Part shown: positions 51,354-60,563 of the stretch, piece by piece
Layout of the letters: each line of letters starts with the position of its first letter
Numbering within the stretch: position 1 is the first letter of the stretch
NCBI RefSeq assembly: GCF_013364215.1
Contig: NZ_CP054923.1
Location: 5,890,001 to 5,954,000, forward strand
Length of the DNA: 64,000 nucleotides
Direction of reading: 5' to 3'
Origin: Verrucosispora sp. NA02020
GTDB lineage: Bacteria; Actinomycetota; Actinomycetes; Mycobacteriales; Micromonosporaceae
Program-made: the position numbers and the translations under genes
The notes under the pieces: generated by a model
What the model was told of the DNA's origin: nothing
The model's database searches: none
Seen by the model: only the letters and a program-made list of their open reading frames with translations

Positions 51354-53005
51354 CCAGGACCCGACGGGGCCCGGCCGCCGGCGCCACCGGCCGTGGGCGA
51401 GCCGGCCGCCTCGGCTCCGCCCCCTCGGTGGACCCGGATCTCGCGCGGGAACTCCTCGACGGGCTCGCCGAGGCGGTGCTGATCGCCGACAGCGTCGGGC
51501 AGGTTCTCCTGGTCAACGCCACGGCCAGCGCGCTGCTGCCGGAGCTGCACCCGGGCGTCGCCCTGCCCGGCTCCCCGGTGACGATGCTGTCGCAGGCGTA
51601 CGCGACCGGCGCGGACGACGTCGAGGGTGAGCACCGGGACCGGCGGCTCCGGGGCATCCGCCGCCCGTTGGCCGGTGACCGGTCGGCGTGGTACGTGCGG
51701 GACGTCACCGACGACCACCTGCGCGCCGAGGCGCTGCGGACCGAACGGGGGCGTACCGACTTCCTGGCCCAGGCCGGACGCCGTCTCGGCCTGGCACTAC
51801 AGCGCGAGCAGGCGCTCCAGGCCGCCGCGACGCTGCCGGTGCCGTACCTCGCCGACCTGGCCCTGGTCGTGTACCTGCCGAGCGGGACGGTCGAGTACCA
51901 ACCGCAGTGGATCCGGCACTCCGGCCACGGATCGACGCCGGCCCTCGGCGCCGCCGGCTGGGACGCGGTCAGCGCCGTACCCGGGCTGGTCGAGGCGCTC
52001 GACGGGGAGACCGGCGTCCCACGGCCCTGGCCCGTCACCGAGCGCGGCGGAGCCGGGCCGCTGATCCCCGACGATCTCGATCCGGCCGCGACGCTGCTGG
52101 TCAGCCCGATGCCGGGGGCCGGGCGGACGGCGGGCGCGCTGGTGCTGGTGCGGACCGGAGCACGTGACGGGTTCGACCGGCGCGACGTCGAGCTGGTCCG
52201 GGAGTTCGCCGCCCGAGCCGGTGCCGCCCTGGCCACCGCGCAGCTCTACGACGCGCAGATCCACCTGGCCCGGGTCCTGCAGAACAGCCTGCTCCCGCCG
52301 GGCCTGCCCGCCGTGGGCGGCGTACGGCTCGCCGGTGGGTACCGGGCGGCCGGCGACAGCCTGCGCATCGGCGGTGACTTCTACGACGTGCTCCCGACCG
52401 ACGGGGGCGCGCTCTTCGCCCTCGGCGACGTCAGCGGCAAGGGCGTCGGCGCGGCCGTGCTGACCGGCCGGGTCCGGCAGTCGTTGCAGACGCTGCGGCT
52501 GGTCGAACACCGGCCCCGGGAGTTGCTCGCCCTGCTCGACCGGGCTCTGCTGGACATCCCGGACGCGACCCGTCGCGGCCAGTTCACCACCCTGCTGCTG
52601 GGCGCGCTGCATCCGGAGCCGGACGGCGGGCTACGGGTACGGGTGGCCGGCGGCGGGCACCCGGCGCCGCTGCTGGTCGACGCTGCCGGGACGGTGACCC
52701 CGGTCCAGGTGGGCGGCATGCCGGTGGGTGCGGTGCCGGGGGCGCGGTTCGACGAGGCCGAGATCCGCCTGCGGCCGGGTGAGCTGCTGCTGGCCCGCAC
52801 CGACGGGGTCACCGAGGCCCGGGGCGGGCCGCACGGCACCGAGATGTTCGGCGAGCGGCGGCTGCACCGGGCCCTGGTCGAGGTCGCCGGGTCGTCACCG
52901 TCGGCGCTGGTCGACCGGGTGCTCCGGTTGGTCGACGAGTGGTGCGGCGGGCACCGGCACGACGACGTGGCGATGCTGGCGGTGGGCCCGGCCGGGCACG
53001 GTTGA
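51350..53005 (+). CDS. PP2C SpoIIE-type phosphatase with PAS/GAF-like sensor
   Basis: 551 residues. Residues ~35-125: PAS-like domain; 140-290: GAF-like domain; 300-550: SpoIIE phosphatase. Metal ligands intact: RIGGDFYD, ALGDVSGKGVGAAV, and terminal DDVAMLAVG. Phosphatases of this type dephosphorylate anti-anti-sigma factors, switching stress sigma factors; here no anti-sigma gene is adjacent. GTG 51350 overlaps the small uORF. Confidence 0.93.
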   Translation: MTRTRRGPAAGATGRGRAGRLGSAPSVDPDLARELLDGLAEAVLIADSVGQVLLVNATASALLPELHPGVALPGSPVTMLSQAYATGADDVEGEHRDRRLRGIRRPLAGDRSAWYVRDVTDDHLRAEALRTERGRTDFLAQAGRRLGLALQREQALQAAATLPVPYLADLALVVYLPSGTVEYQPQWIRHSGHGSTPALGAAGWDAVSAVPGLVEALDGETGVPRPWPVTERGGAGPLIPDDLDPAATLLVSPMPGAGRTAGALVLVRTGARDGFDRRDVELVREFAARAGAALATAQLYDAQIHLARVLQNSLLPPGLPAVGGVRLAGGYRAAGDSLRIGGDFYDVLPTDGGALFALGDVSGKGVGAAVLTGRVRQSLQTLRLVEHRPRELLALLDRALLDIPDATRRGQFTTLLLGALHPEPDGGLRVRVAGGGHPAPLLVDAAGTVTPVQVGGMPVGAVPGARFDEAEIRLRPGELLLARTDGVTEARGGPHGTEMFGERRLHRALVEVAGSSPSALVDRVLRLVDEWCGGHRHDDVAMLAVGPAGHG

Positions 53006-53015
53006 GCGCCGCCGG

Positions 53016-53612
53016 TCAGGCGGTGCGGGAGACCGAGGTCTCCCCCGCGGACCAGCCCCGTGCCGGCGGCTCGGCGACGTGCTCCACGGCGGTCAGCCCC
53101 GCCGGCAGCTGTTCCGGGTGCGTCTCCTGCTGCGGCACCAGCGGCGACACCGGCCGCATCACCCGCGCCCGGGCCGCCGCGTCGAACTCGCGCAACCCGT
53201 GCAGCAACGCCTCCCGGGCCTCCGGGGCCATCGCAGCGAGGATCGTGGCCAGATGCTGACGGCGGTCCTCGCGCAGCTCGGCGAGGAGCCGGCGGGCCTC
53301 GGCGGTGAGGTGCAGCGAGATCTCCCGGCGGTCGGCACGGCCGGGCTCGCGTTCCAGCATCCCGGCGGCGACCAGCCGGTCGCAGAGCCGGCTGGCCGAG
53401 GAGAGCAGCATGTCCAGCCCGGCGGCCAACCGGCGCAGGTTGATCCCGTCCTGCCGTTCGACGAGCATGACGGCTCGCAGCTGGGCGGTGGAGATCCGGT
53501 TGGCCGTCCGTTCCCGTGCACCGTCCCAGACGGTCAGCAGGGCGCCTGCCGCGGTATCCAGCTCGGCAGCCATACTCGTCTCAGGTCCCGGTGGACCATG
53601 CAGTTCCGCCAT
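53016..53612 (-). CDS. MarR-type transcriptional regulator
   Basis: 198 residues (or 185 from ATG 53573). Winged helix at ~40-130: ISTAQLRAVMLVERQDGINLRRLAAGLDMLLSSASRLCDRLVAAGMLEREPGRADRREISLHLTAEARRLL. Regulated target unknown; it is divergent from the second phosphatase gene by 59 bases and convergent with the first by 10. Both starts have weak ribosome sites. A Pro-rich tail follows. Confidence 0.85.
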   Translation of the reverse strand: MAELHGPPGPETSMAAELDTAAGALLTVWDGARERTANRISTAQLRAVMLVERQDGINLRRLAAGLDMLLSSASRLCDRLVAAGMLEREPGRADRREISLHLTAEARRLLAELREDRRQHLATILAAMAPEAREALLHGLREFDAAARARVMRPVSPLVPQQETHPEQLPAGLTAVEHVAEPPARGWSAGETSVSRTA

Positions 53613-53671
53613 GGTGGGCCTGAGCGTACTCCGATTCTGTCGCCGCATGGGCTTGTGATCAAGGAGAGACG

Positions 53672-54799
53672 ATGAGCGAGCCGGTCGACGAGGCCCGTGC
53701 CACACTCACGGCGGCCCCGGCAGACCTGCTCGTCCGGCGGGTCGCGGAGCTGCTGGAGCGGGAGTACGGCATCACCGAGACCGAGCTGCTCCAGGTCGAC
53801 TACCGCCTGGCCGCGCTGCTCCCGCTCACCGGGGGCGACGAGGTGACCAGCCCCGGTCACCCCGCCTGGCGCTGTTTCGACCACGAGACCCCGGTGTACG
53901 CGGACGGCACCGGTTACCTGCCGGTCAACATGCGCGGTGAACGGCGCGGAGTGCTCCGGGTCGCGCCGCTGGCCGACGACGGGCTGCTGGGCGAGCTGCT
54001 GGAGATCGCCACGTCCCTGGCCCACGAGCTGACCGCGGTCGACCCCGGCACCGACGTGTACCGCATCGCCCGGCGTACCCGACGGCTCACGCTCGCGGCC
54101 GAGGTGCAGTGGGAACTCCTCCCCGGGCGCAGCCGCACCCGGCCCTCGTTCAGCCTGGCCGGCCAGCTCGAACCCGCGTACGCGGTGCGTGGCGACAGCT
54201 TCGACTGGTCCGACGACGGTGAGCGGGTCTGGACCGCGACGATCAACGGGATGGGCGAGGGGGTGGCCGCCTCGATGCTCACCACGCTGGCCACCTGCGC
54301 ACTGCGCAACGCCCGACGGGCCGGCATCCCGCTGGCCGACCAGGCGACCCTGGCCGACCAGGCGATCTACGACCTGCACCGGGGTGAGCAACATCTCTCC
54401 ACCCTGCTGCTCGAACTCGACCTGCGGACCGGCCTGCTCACCGCCGTCGACGCCGGTTCGCCCCGGCTGGTGCTGCTGCGGGCCGGCCAGGTCACCGTGC
54501 AGCCGCTGGAGGCGCAGTTCCCGCTCGGCATGTTCGAGGGGACGACCTACGTCGAGCAGTACATCCAGCTCCAGCGCGGCGACCGCCTCTTCATGATCAG
54601 CGACGGGGTGATCGACGCCACCGGGCGCAACATCCGGTACGGCGAGACCGCACTGGACCGGATGTTGCGCCGTACCGCGCCGATGACTCCGCTGGACGCG
54701 GTCCGTTCCCTCCTCGGCGATCTGCGGGCCTTCGTCGCCGGCGACCTGACCGACGACGCGGTCGTGGTGTGCCTGGACTGGACCGGCCCGCAGCCGTAG
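53672..54799 (+). CDS. SpoIIE-like phosphatase with a missing metal aspartate
   Basis: 375 residues. N-terminal ~130 residues unassigned, then a PP2C/SpoIIE-like domain: YAVRGDSFDW in place of GGDFYD, TINGMGEGVAASM where D-(V/G)-S/M-G-K/H-G is usual (Asp replaced by Asn), and LTDDAVVVCLDW at the end (intact DD). One of the metal-binding acids is lost, so activity may be weak or absent. ATG 53672 has AAGGAGAG 5-6 bases upstream, strong. Shares its promoter space with the marR-like gene. Confidence 0.88.
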   Translation: MSEPVDEARATLTAAPADLLVRRVAELLEREYGITETELLQVDYRLAALLPLTGGDEVTSPGHPAWRCFDHETPVYADGTGYLPVNMRGERRGVLRVAPLADDGLLGELLEIATSLAHELTAVDPGTDVYRIARRTRRLTLAAEVQWELLPGRSRTRPSFSLAGQLEPAYAVRGDSFDWSDDGERVWTATINGMGEGVAASMLTTLATCALRNARRAGIPLADQATLADQAIYDLHRGEQHLSTLLLELDLRTGLLTAVDAGSPRLVLLRAGQVTVQPLEAQFPLGMFEGTTYVEQYIQLQRGDRLFMISDGVIDATGRNIRYGETALDRMLRRTAPMTPLDAVRSLLGDLRAFVAGDLTDDAVVVCLDWTGPQP

Positions 54800-54809
54800 C
54801 CACCTCGGG

Positions 54810-56297
54810 TCAGTACGCGCCCCGACTGTTGATCACCGCGCCGAAGGTCTTCCAGAGGATGGTCAGGTCGGCCGCGAGCGACCAGTTCTCCACGTAGTAG
54901 AGGTCCAACCGGATGCCGTCCTCCCAACTCAGGTCGGACCGGCCGCTGACCTGCCAGAGACCGGTCATTCCGGGCTTGACCAGCAGGCGGCGGGCCACGT
55001 CGCCGTCGTAGCGGGCCACCTCCGACGGCAGCGGCGGCCGGGGCCCGACCAGGCTCATCTGCCCCAGCAGCACGTTGACCAACTGGGGAAGCTCGTCCAG
55101 GGACCACTTGCGCAGCAGCCGACCGACCCGGGTCACCCGGGGGTCGTCCCGCATCTTGAACATCAGGCCGTCGGTCTCGTTGCGCACGGTCAACTCGGCC
55201 AGCAGGGCGTCCGCGTTCACCACCATGGTGCGGAACTTGAAGACGCCGAACTCACGCCCGCCCTGACCCACCCGGGTCTGCCGGAACAGCACCGGCCCCC
55301 GGCTGTTCACCTTCACCGCGAGCGCGATGGCTGCCAGCAGCGGCAGCAGCAGGGTCAGCGCCACCAGCGAGACCGAACGGTCGACCAGCCCCTTGACCAG
55401 TTTGCGCACCCCACGGAACTCGGGTGCCTCCACGTGGATCAGGGGCAGCCCGGCGACCGGGCGGGTGTGGATGCGCGGGCCCGCGACGTCGGTCAGCGCC
55501 GGGGCCAGCACCAGGTCGATGCCGGTTCCCTCCAGCTGCCACCCGAGTCGGCGCAGCCGGGTGGCGGTCAGCTCCCCGCAGGCGGTGACCGCGACCGTGT
55601 CCGCGCCGATGGCGTCGGCGGCCTCCGGGATGCCCCGGAACGAGCCGACCACCGGCACGTCACCGAGCCGCTGCGCCACCGGAGCCAACAGTGCGTCCGG
55701 GATGCAGGCGCCGACCACCTGGTAGCCGGCGTACGGCTCGCGGCGCAGCGTGTGCACCAGCTCCAACACGTGTGCGGTGTCACCGACCACCAGCACCCGC
55801 CGAGACCAGCCCGTCCCCCGCGACCGGGCTCGGTGCAGACGTTTGCGCGCGGCGAACCGGGCCACTTCCAGCCCGATCGTGCCCACCGCGAACGAGATCG
55901 CCAGGAAGCCACGGGACACGCCGACGTCGGCGACGTACCCGAGGATCGCGACGGCGCCGGCCAGCCGGAGGCTGGCCATGCTCACCCGCCGGTACTCGTC
56001 CGCGCCGTAGCCGACCACCCGGTCGTCGTAGCAGCGCAGGACCTTCAGGGAGACCAACCAGGCCAGCACCAGGGCCGGCGCGAACAGGACGTAGGGCACG
56101 TGGGTACCACGTGGCACGGATTCGCCGAATCGAGCCGCGTAACCGATGAGCACCGCCACGGACAGGACGGTGGCGTCCAGCACGACCAGGGTACGGACGT
56201 ACGTCCGCTGGTCGCCACGCACCGACCCGCTCGATGGCGGAGTGTCACCCGATCGCGATGACGATCTGGCGGGGGTCAACAGCGTCGCCGAGGTCAC
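54810..56297 (-). CDS. Polyprenyl glycosylphosphotransferase (exopolysaccharide initiation)
   Basis: 495 residues. Transfers a sugar-1-phosphate to undecaprenyl phosphate to begin exopolysaccharide synthesis. Four or five N-terminal membrane segments, a CoA-binding-like Rossmann part (VLVVGDTAHVLELV), then a fifth helix (SLVALTLLLPLLAAIAL) and the transferase core: KFRTMVVNAD, RDDPRVTRVGRLLRKWSLDELPQLVNVLLGQMSLVGPRPPLPSE, KPGMTGLWQVSGRSDLSW. GTG 56297 has GGAGG upstream; the longer start at 56309 overlaps that site. No other polysaccharide genes are adjacent. Confidence 0.93.
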   Translation of the reverse strand: MTSATLLTPARSSSRSGDTPPSSGSVRGDQRTYVRTLVVLDATVLSVAVLIGYAARFGESVPRGTHVPYVLFAPALVLAWLVSLKVLRCYDDRVVGYGADEYRRVSMASLRLAGAVAILGYVADVGVSRGFLAISFAVGTIGLEVARFAARKRLHRARSRGTGWSRRVLVVGDTAHVLELVHTLRREPYAGYQVVGACIPDALLAPVAQRLGDVPVVGSFRGIPEAADAIGADTVAVTACGELTATRLRRLGWQLEGTGIDLVLAPALTDVAGPRIHTRPVAGLPLIHVEAPEFRGVRKLVKGLVDRSVSLVALTLLLPLLAAIALAVKVNSRGPVLFRQTRVGQGGREFGVFKFRTMVVNADALLAELTVRNETDGLMFKMRDDPRVTRVGRLLRKWSLDELPQLVNVLLGQMSLVGPRPPLPSEVARYDGDVARRLLVKPGMTGLWQVSGRSDLSWEDGIRLDLYYVENWSLAADLTILWKTFGAVINSRGAY

Positions 56298-56506
56298 CAG
56301 CCCTCCCACACTTCACTCGGAGACGGCCCGGGACCGGCCGGGACGGAGGCCAGATCTGCCGGTGCACGAGAACATCCTGCCTTGATAACTATGACGGCCG
56401 ATTGCTTCGGACGTATTGCCGTCACTTTCCGGGGTGGAGGACGACCGGAAAGGGGCCTGTCGTACCGCTTTCTCCGGTACCGCAGACCCCGTCCCTGTGC
56501 ATTCGC

Positions 56507-58249
56507 TCAGGCCGGCGCCTTCCTCAGGGCGATCGCCCTGAGGAAGATGTCACTGATGTTGGTGGGGTCGGCGGCGATGAACGCCCCGCCACCGGCTGCA
56601 CCGGCGATGGTGTCCAGCTCCGACTTGCTCACCTCGGTGCCGATACCCACGATGATGACCTGGATCGGCTGCTCCGGGTCCTTGATCCGATCGAGCTCGG
56701 CGAGCAGATCACGTTGCGAGATGCCGTCCGGGTTCTCGTTCTTGCCGTCGGTGAAGAGCACGATCGAGTTGACCTTGCCCGGTTCCCAGTTGCGCTGGAC
56801 GTCCTTGTAGGCGGCCAGCAGCGTGTCGTACAGCCCCGTGTCACCGCTGGACGAGGTGACCGTGTCCAGTCCCCGCTCCAGCGTGCCGCGCTGCCGTGAC
56901 AGCGGCCCGATCGGCACCAGCTCGCGGTAGTCCCGCGACCCGGCCAGCTTGGTGGAGAACACCCACAGCCCGATCGACCAGGAGTCGTCGAAGAGGTTCA
57001 GGCCGCGCCGGGCCGCCTCGATGGTGACCTGTTGCCGGGTTGCCCCGTTGGCCGTCGGCACGGTCTTCTTCATCGAGCCCGAGACGTCGATGATGCAGAG
57101 CATCCGGCCGGACAGGGTCGCGATCGACCAACTCGACACCGCCCGCTCCACCGCGTCCGGCGCCAGTCCGCCGGCGGCCACCCCGCCCTGCGGCGGGGGC
57201 GCTGCGGAGGCGTCGCCACCGGCCGGAGAGGGCGCGCCCTGCGGGGCGGCGAAGCCGCTCCCCCAGTTCCCGTCCGGCCCGCGCAGCGACTGCGCGGCCA
57301 GCTTGTCCTTGAACGACGAGGTGGTCAGCGCCTCGAACAGCACACGGGCGGCGGACGCCTTGGCCGGATCGATACCGGGCAGTACCGCGTACGGATAGTC
57401 CAACGGCAGCGGCGCCGGTTTGAGATAGAGCGCCGCCAGCGGCACCGGAGGCTTGCGGGCGTTGTACTGGATGACGTCCTCTTCGGAGAGGGCCGCCGCA
57501 CCGAGCGCACTGGCGAGCGTGGTGTTGTCCGTCGAGGTCGGGAACTTCGCGAGCAGGTCCTGACGCAGCGCCGAGGCGCCCGACGCCAGCGCCCGCAACG
57601 CGCCGACCCGGTCCTGCTCGGCGGTGGCACCACCGGTGGACGACGCCGCGGTCATCAGCGACAGCAGGCCGGACAGCCCGGCGGCGTCCCGGGTCGGCTC
57701 CACGATCCCGGTCCGCAGCGGCCGGTCGCTGTTGACCCGGGCCAGCAACTGGGTCCAGTCGAGTTCCTTCTGCGGCCAGCCCAGCCGGGCGGCGATCGGC
57801 TCGGGCATCGCGACGACCACCGGGCTGCTGGCGATCGACGCCCCGTTGCCCGGCTCGAAGGCCGCCGCGCCACCGGTCTTGAGCCGCAGCAGCCAGGTGG
57901 AGGAGTCCGGGATCCAGACATCGGGGCTCACCGCGGTGCCACTGGCCTGGCCGACGCCGGCCAGGGTCGCGCCGTGCTTGGCCGCCACCACCGCCGCCAC
58001 CTCGACCGGGTCGGCCGCCGAGACCGTCACGTCGATGCAGGTCCCCTCGACGGCGGCACCCTTCTCCTCCCACTCGGTGGCCGCTTGGTCCACCGCGGGA
58101 GCGATCTCGTTGGCCACGGCGACGGACAGCTCGATCTTGCCCGAGCAGTCCTGACCCGCGAGTTGGCGATAGCCGACCCATCCCCCGGCCGTGACGACGA
58201 GAACGCCGACCGCCGCCGCGGCGGCGGCGCCGTGAAAACCTGAACGCAT
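56507..58249 (-). CDS. Fused substrate-binding domain and VWA domain, membrane-anchored
   Basis: 580 residues. N-terminal hydrophobic anchor (GAAAAAAVGVLVVTAGGWVGY), then a periplasmic-binding-like domain (~40-340: KIELSVAVANEIAPAVDQAATEWEEKG, WIPDSSTWLLRL, SPVVVAMPEPIAARLGW, YPYAVLPGIDPAKASAARVLFEAL), a Pro/Ala/Gly linker, then a von Willebrand factor A domain with MIDAS DVSGS at 388-392. Such fusions may bind a ligand outside the cell and use VWA for protein contacts. ATG 58249 has a weak ribosome site. The gene's last codons form a perfect DNA palindrome. The 209-base spacer 56298-56506 downstream holds no gene and probably contains the promoter of the glycosylphosphotransferase gene. Confidence 0.88.
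   Translation of the reverse strand: MRSGFHGAAAAAAVGVLVVTAGGWVGYRQLAGQDCSGKIELSVAVANEIAPAVDQAATEWEEKGAAVEGTCIDVTVSAADPVEVAAVVAAKHGATLAGVGQASGTAVSPDVWIPDSSTWLLRLKTGGAAAFEPGNGASIASSPVVVAMPEPIAARLGWPQKELDWTQLLARVNSDRPLRTGIVEPTRDAAGLSGLLSLMTAASSTGGATAEQDRVGALRALASGASALRQDLLAKFPTSTDNTTLASALGAAALSEEDVIQYNARKPPVPLAALYLKPAPLPLDYPYAVLPGIDPAKASAARVLFEALTTSSFKDKLAAQSLRGPDGNWGSGFAAPQGAPSPAGGDASAAPPPQGGVAAGGLAPDAVERAVSSWSIATLSGRMLCIIDVSGSMKKTVPTANGATRQQVTIEAARRGLNLFDDSWSIGLWVFSTKLAGSRDYRELVPIGPLSRQRGTLERGLDTVTSSSGDTGLYDTLLAAYKDVQRNWEPGKVNSIVLFTDGKNENPDGISQRDLLAELDRIKDPEQPIQVIIVGIGTEVSKSELDTIAGAAGGGAFIAADPTNISDIFLRAIALRKAPA
56519..56546. repeat. Perfect 28-bp palindrome in the 3' end of the VWA gene
   Basis: CTTCCTCAGGGC-GATC-GCCCTGAGGAAG, fully self-complementary, including GCGATCGC at the centre. 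It encodes FLRAIALRK. It may double as the gene's terminator, as no other hairpin is seen just downstream. Confidence 0.85.
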
Positions 58250-58415
58250 GCGATGGCGGCCTGCTGACACGCAGACCATCTTGCGTATCCCGCCGGTGGA
58301 CTGCCATGGCCGTTCGGTCGAAAGTTACAGAGGAGAAACAGTTTCCCTCGATTTGATAACTTTGCGTGACGAAGTCACGGCGCAATGTGGATGCATCTAT
58401 GTCTCAGGCCCACGA

Positions 58416-59450
58416 TCAGGGCAGAACGCAGGTAGGGCTCGCGACCACCAGCGGCTCCCCCAGTGGCGCCGGTACGCCGGTCTCCCGATCGAGGAGAAAA
58501 ATGCGTACCATATCCGCCCGCTCGTCGGCGACATAGAGGTGCTCGCCGATGATGACGAAGTGGCGCGGCCACTCGCCGCCGGTGTCCACCTCGGCGACCT
58601 GCTCCGGAAGTTTCGCGCCGAGGGCGAAGACGGTGATCGTGCCCACTCCCCGGTTGGCGACGTAGAGGAAACGCCCGTCGGCACCCACGGCGATCTCCGA
58701 CGGCTGTACGTGCCCGCCCCTGCTGCTGGCCTCGACCCGACCGAGTTCCTGGAGCCCACCGTCGCCGGCCACCTCGTACGTGAGGACCGAGCCGTCCAAC
58801 TCGCCCGAGACGTAGCAGCGCCGGCCGTCCGGGTGCCGGGCCAGGTGCCGCGGGCCCACCCCCGGGGCGGTCCGTACCCGGGCACCCCGGGGCGACAGTG
58901 CGCCCGCCGCGTCGAGGTCGTACCGGTAGATCGAGTCGGTGCCCAGGTCGACGGCGAACAGCGGTGCGCCGTCCGTGCCGGGCACGACCATGTGGGCGTG
59001 CGCCTGCTCCTGCCGCTCGGGGTCCGGCCCGTGCCCCTGGTGGGCCACCACGTCGGTACGCGCGCCCGGGACACCGTCGGCGTCGAGCGGGAACACCGTC
59101 ACGCTGCCGCTGCTGTAGTTGGCCACCACGAGATGCCCGCCGTCCGGCGTGACTGCCAGGTGGCACGGATCCGCGCCACCGGTCGGCTGCGTGCCGGCGG
59201 CGTCCAGCTCTCCGTCGGCCCCCACCCGCCAGGCGCTGATCTCACCGGTGGGTAGTTCGTTGACGGCGTACAGCATCGGCAGTCGGGGGTGGCGGGCGAG
59301 GAAGGACGGCGACGCGGTGACCGCGACCGTGCCCAGCGACGTCAGGTCGCCGGTGTGCGGATCCCGGCGGGCCGCGACGATGCCGGTGGCCCGGCCGCCG
59401 CTGGACGCCGTGTAGCCGCCGATGTGCACGATCTCGCCCTGAACCGCCAC
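58416..59450 (-). CDS. Lactonase family protein (6-phosphogluconolactonase-like)
   Basis: 344 residues, seven-bladed beta-propeller of the YbhE/Pgl type with repeated strand pairs (LPMLYAVNELPTGEISAWRV, PDGGHLVVANYSSGSVTVFPL, GRRCYVSGELDGSVLTYEV, GRFLYVANRGVGTITVFAL). Typically hydrolyses 6-phosphogluconolactone or carboxy-cis,cis-muconolactone-type lactones; the pathway here is not shown. GTG 59450 is preceded by GGGAGG at ~10 bases; the long frame from 59489 is rejected. The gap 58250-58415 shows only a small CGTGAC hairpin. Confidence 0.88.
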   Translation of the reverse strand: MAVQGEIVHIGGYTASSGGRATGIVAARRDPHTGDLTSLGTVAVTASPSFLARHPRLPMLYAVNELPTGEISAWRVGADGELDAAGTQPTGGADPCHLAVTPDGGHLVVANYSSGSVTVFPLDADGVPGARTDVVAHQGHGPDPERQEQAHAHMVVPGTDGAPLFAVDLGTDSIYRYDLDAAGALSPRGARVRTAPGVGPRHLARHPDGRRCYVSGELDGSVLTYEVAGDGGLQELGRVEASSRGGHVQPSEIAVGADGRFLYVANRGVGTITVFALGAKLPEQVAEVDTGGEWPRHFVIIGEHLYVADERADMVRIFLLDRETGVPAPLGEPLVVASPTCVLP

Positions 59451-59543
59451 CGTGTTCCGCCTCCCTGCCGAATGTCGTGTCGATCTCACCAGAAGCCTTG
59501 CCCCGATGCGGGCCGGTTAGACCTGGAATCCGCGACGGACCTC

Positions 59544-59588
59544 CGGTCCTTCCCGGAGCAGCCCGGCCCCGGCCCGCCTCCGGGACCG
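59544..59588 (-). terminator. Terminator of the conservon
   Basis: CGGTCC-TT-CCCGGAG pairs with CTCCGGG-ACCG, starting just past the GTPase stop. Confidence 0.5.
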
Positions 59589-59590
59589 GG

Positions 59591-60193
59591 TCAGGCGGCC
59601 GGCACCGGCTCGCCCCGCTGCCGGGCCACGTGCTCGACCAGGGAGATCAACACTGTCTTGCCGGACTGCCGGTCGCGGGCGTCGCAGAGCACCATCGGCA
59701 CGTTGCCGTCGAGGTCGAGAGCGCGGCGGACCGCCTCCAGGCTGAACCGCTGCGAGTTGTCGAAGCAGTTGACGCCGACCACGAACGGGATACCACGCTG
59801 CTCGAAGTAGTCGATCGACGGGAAGCAGTCGGCCAGCCGCCGGGTGTCCGCCAGCACCACCGCGCCGAGCGCCCCGAACGCCAGCTCGTCCCAGAGGAAC
59901 CAGAACCGGTCCTGCCCGGGCGTACCGAACAGGTAGAGCTGGAGGTCGTCGTTGATGGTGATGCGGCCGAAGTCCATCGCCACCGTGGTGGTCGACTTGG
60001 TCTCCACCCCGGAGAGGTCGTCGGTCTCGATGCCCGCCCCGGTCAGGATCTCCTCGGTCTGCAACGGCCGGACCTCGCTCAACGCGCTGACCAACGTCGT
60101 CTTGCCGGCGCCGAAGCCACCGGCGACGAGGATCTTCAGCGCGATCGGGATACCGTGTTCCCGCCGCTCGCCGTCATAACGCACGGAGTCCAT
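59591..60193 (-). CDS. Conservon GTPase (CvnD-like)
   Basis: 200 residues. Walker A GGFGAGKTT (25-33), then LQTEEILTGAGIETDD, TTTVAMDFGRI, LFGTPGQDRFWFLWDEL (G3, DxxG in a GTPGQ form), VVLADTRRL and VGVNCFD. These are the marks of the ATP/GTP-binding subunit of actinobacterial conservons, a membrane-associated switch. It overlaps the DUF742 gene by 20 bases. No P450 gene follows, unlike some conservons. Confidence 0.93.
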   Translation of the reverse strand: MDSVRYDGERREHGIPIALKILVAGGFGAGKTTLVSALSEVRPLQTEEILTGAGIETDDLSGVETKSTTTVAMDFGRITINDDLQLYLFGTPGQDRFWFLWDELAFGALGAVVLADTRRLADCFPSIDYFEQRGIPFVVGVNCFDNSQRFSLEAVRRALDLDGNVPMVLCDARDRQSGKTVLISLVEHVARQRGEPVPAA

Positions 60194-60563
60194 CGACCAC
60201 CGCCTTGAGGATGTCGTTGTCGGGCAGGTACGTGGCACGTGGCGGCTGGTGCACGGCGACCAGTCCCCGGGAGAGTAGATCGCCGAGCAGTACCCGGACC
60301 ACACCGATGGCGAGATTGAGGTCGGCGGCGAGTTCCACGACCGGCGTTCCCCGACCGGCGAGTTCCACCAACAGCCGGTGTTCCGGGTACAGCTCCGGGT
60401 AGGCGCCGAGGTCCGGGTCCGGCTTCGCCAGCACGTACGCCACCAGGTCCAAGGCGTCCGCGCTGGCCCGTACCCGGCCACCGGTCAGCGTGTACGGCCG
60501 GACCACCGGCCCGGCATCGGCGTCGAGCCATTCGTGCTGGTTCCCCGGTAAGTCAGTGCGCAT
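60174..60563 (-). CDS. DUF742 protein (CvnC-like)
   Basis: 129 residues. DUF742 pattern: AGPVVRPYTLTGGRVRASADALDLVAYV, LYPEHRLLVELAGRGTPVVELAADLNLAIGVVRVLLGDLLSRGLVAVHQP. The C-terminal half looks like a winged helix, as known for the family, which may bind DNA or the partners. ATG 60563 overlaps the roadblock gene stop by 11 bases; a GTG at 60572 would add 3 residues. Confidence 0.92.
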   Translation of the reverse strand: MRTDLPGNQHEWLDADAGPVVRPYTLTGGRVRASADALDLVAYVLAKPDPDLGAYPELYPEHRLLVELAGRGTPVVELAADLNLAIGVVRVLLGDLLSRGLVAVHQPPRATYLPDNDILKAVVDGLRAL

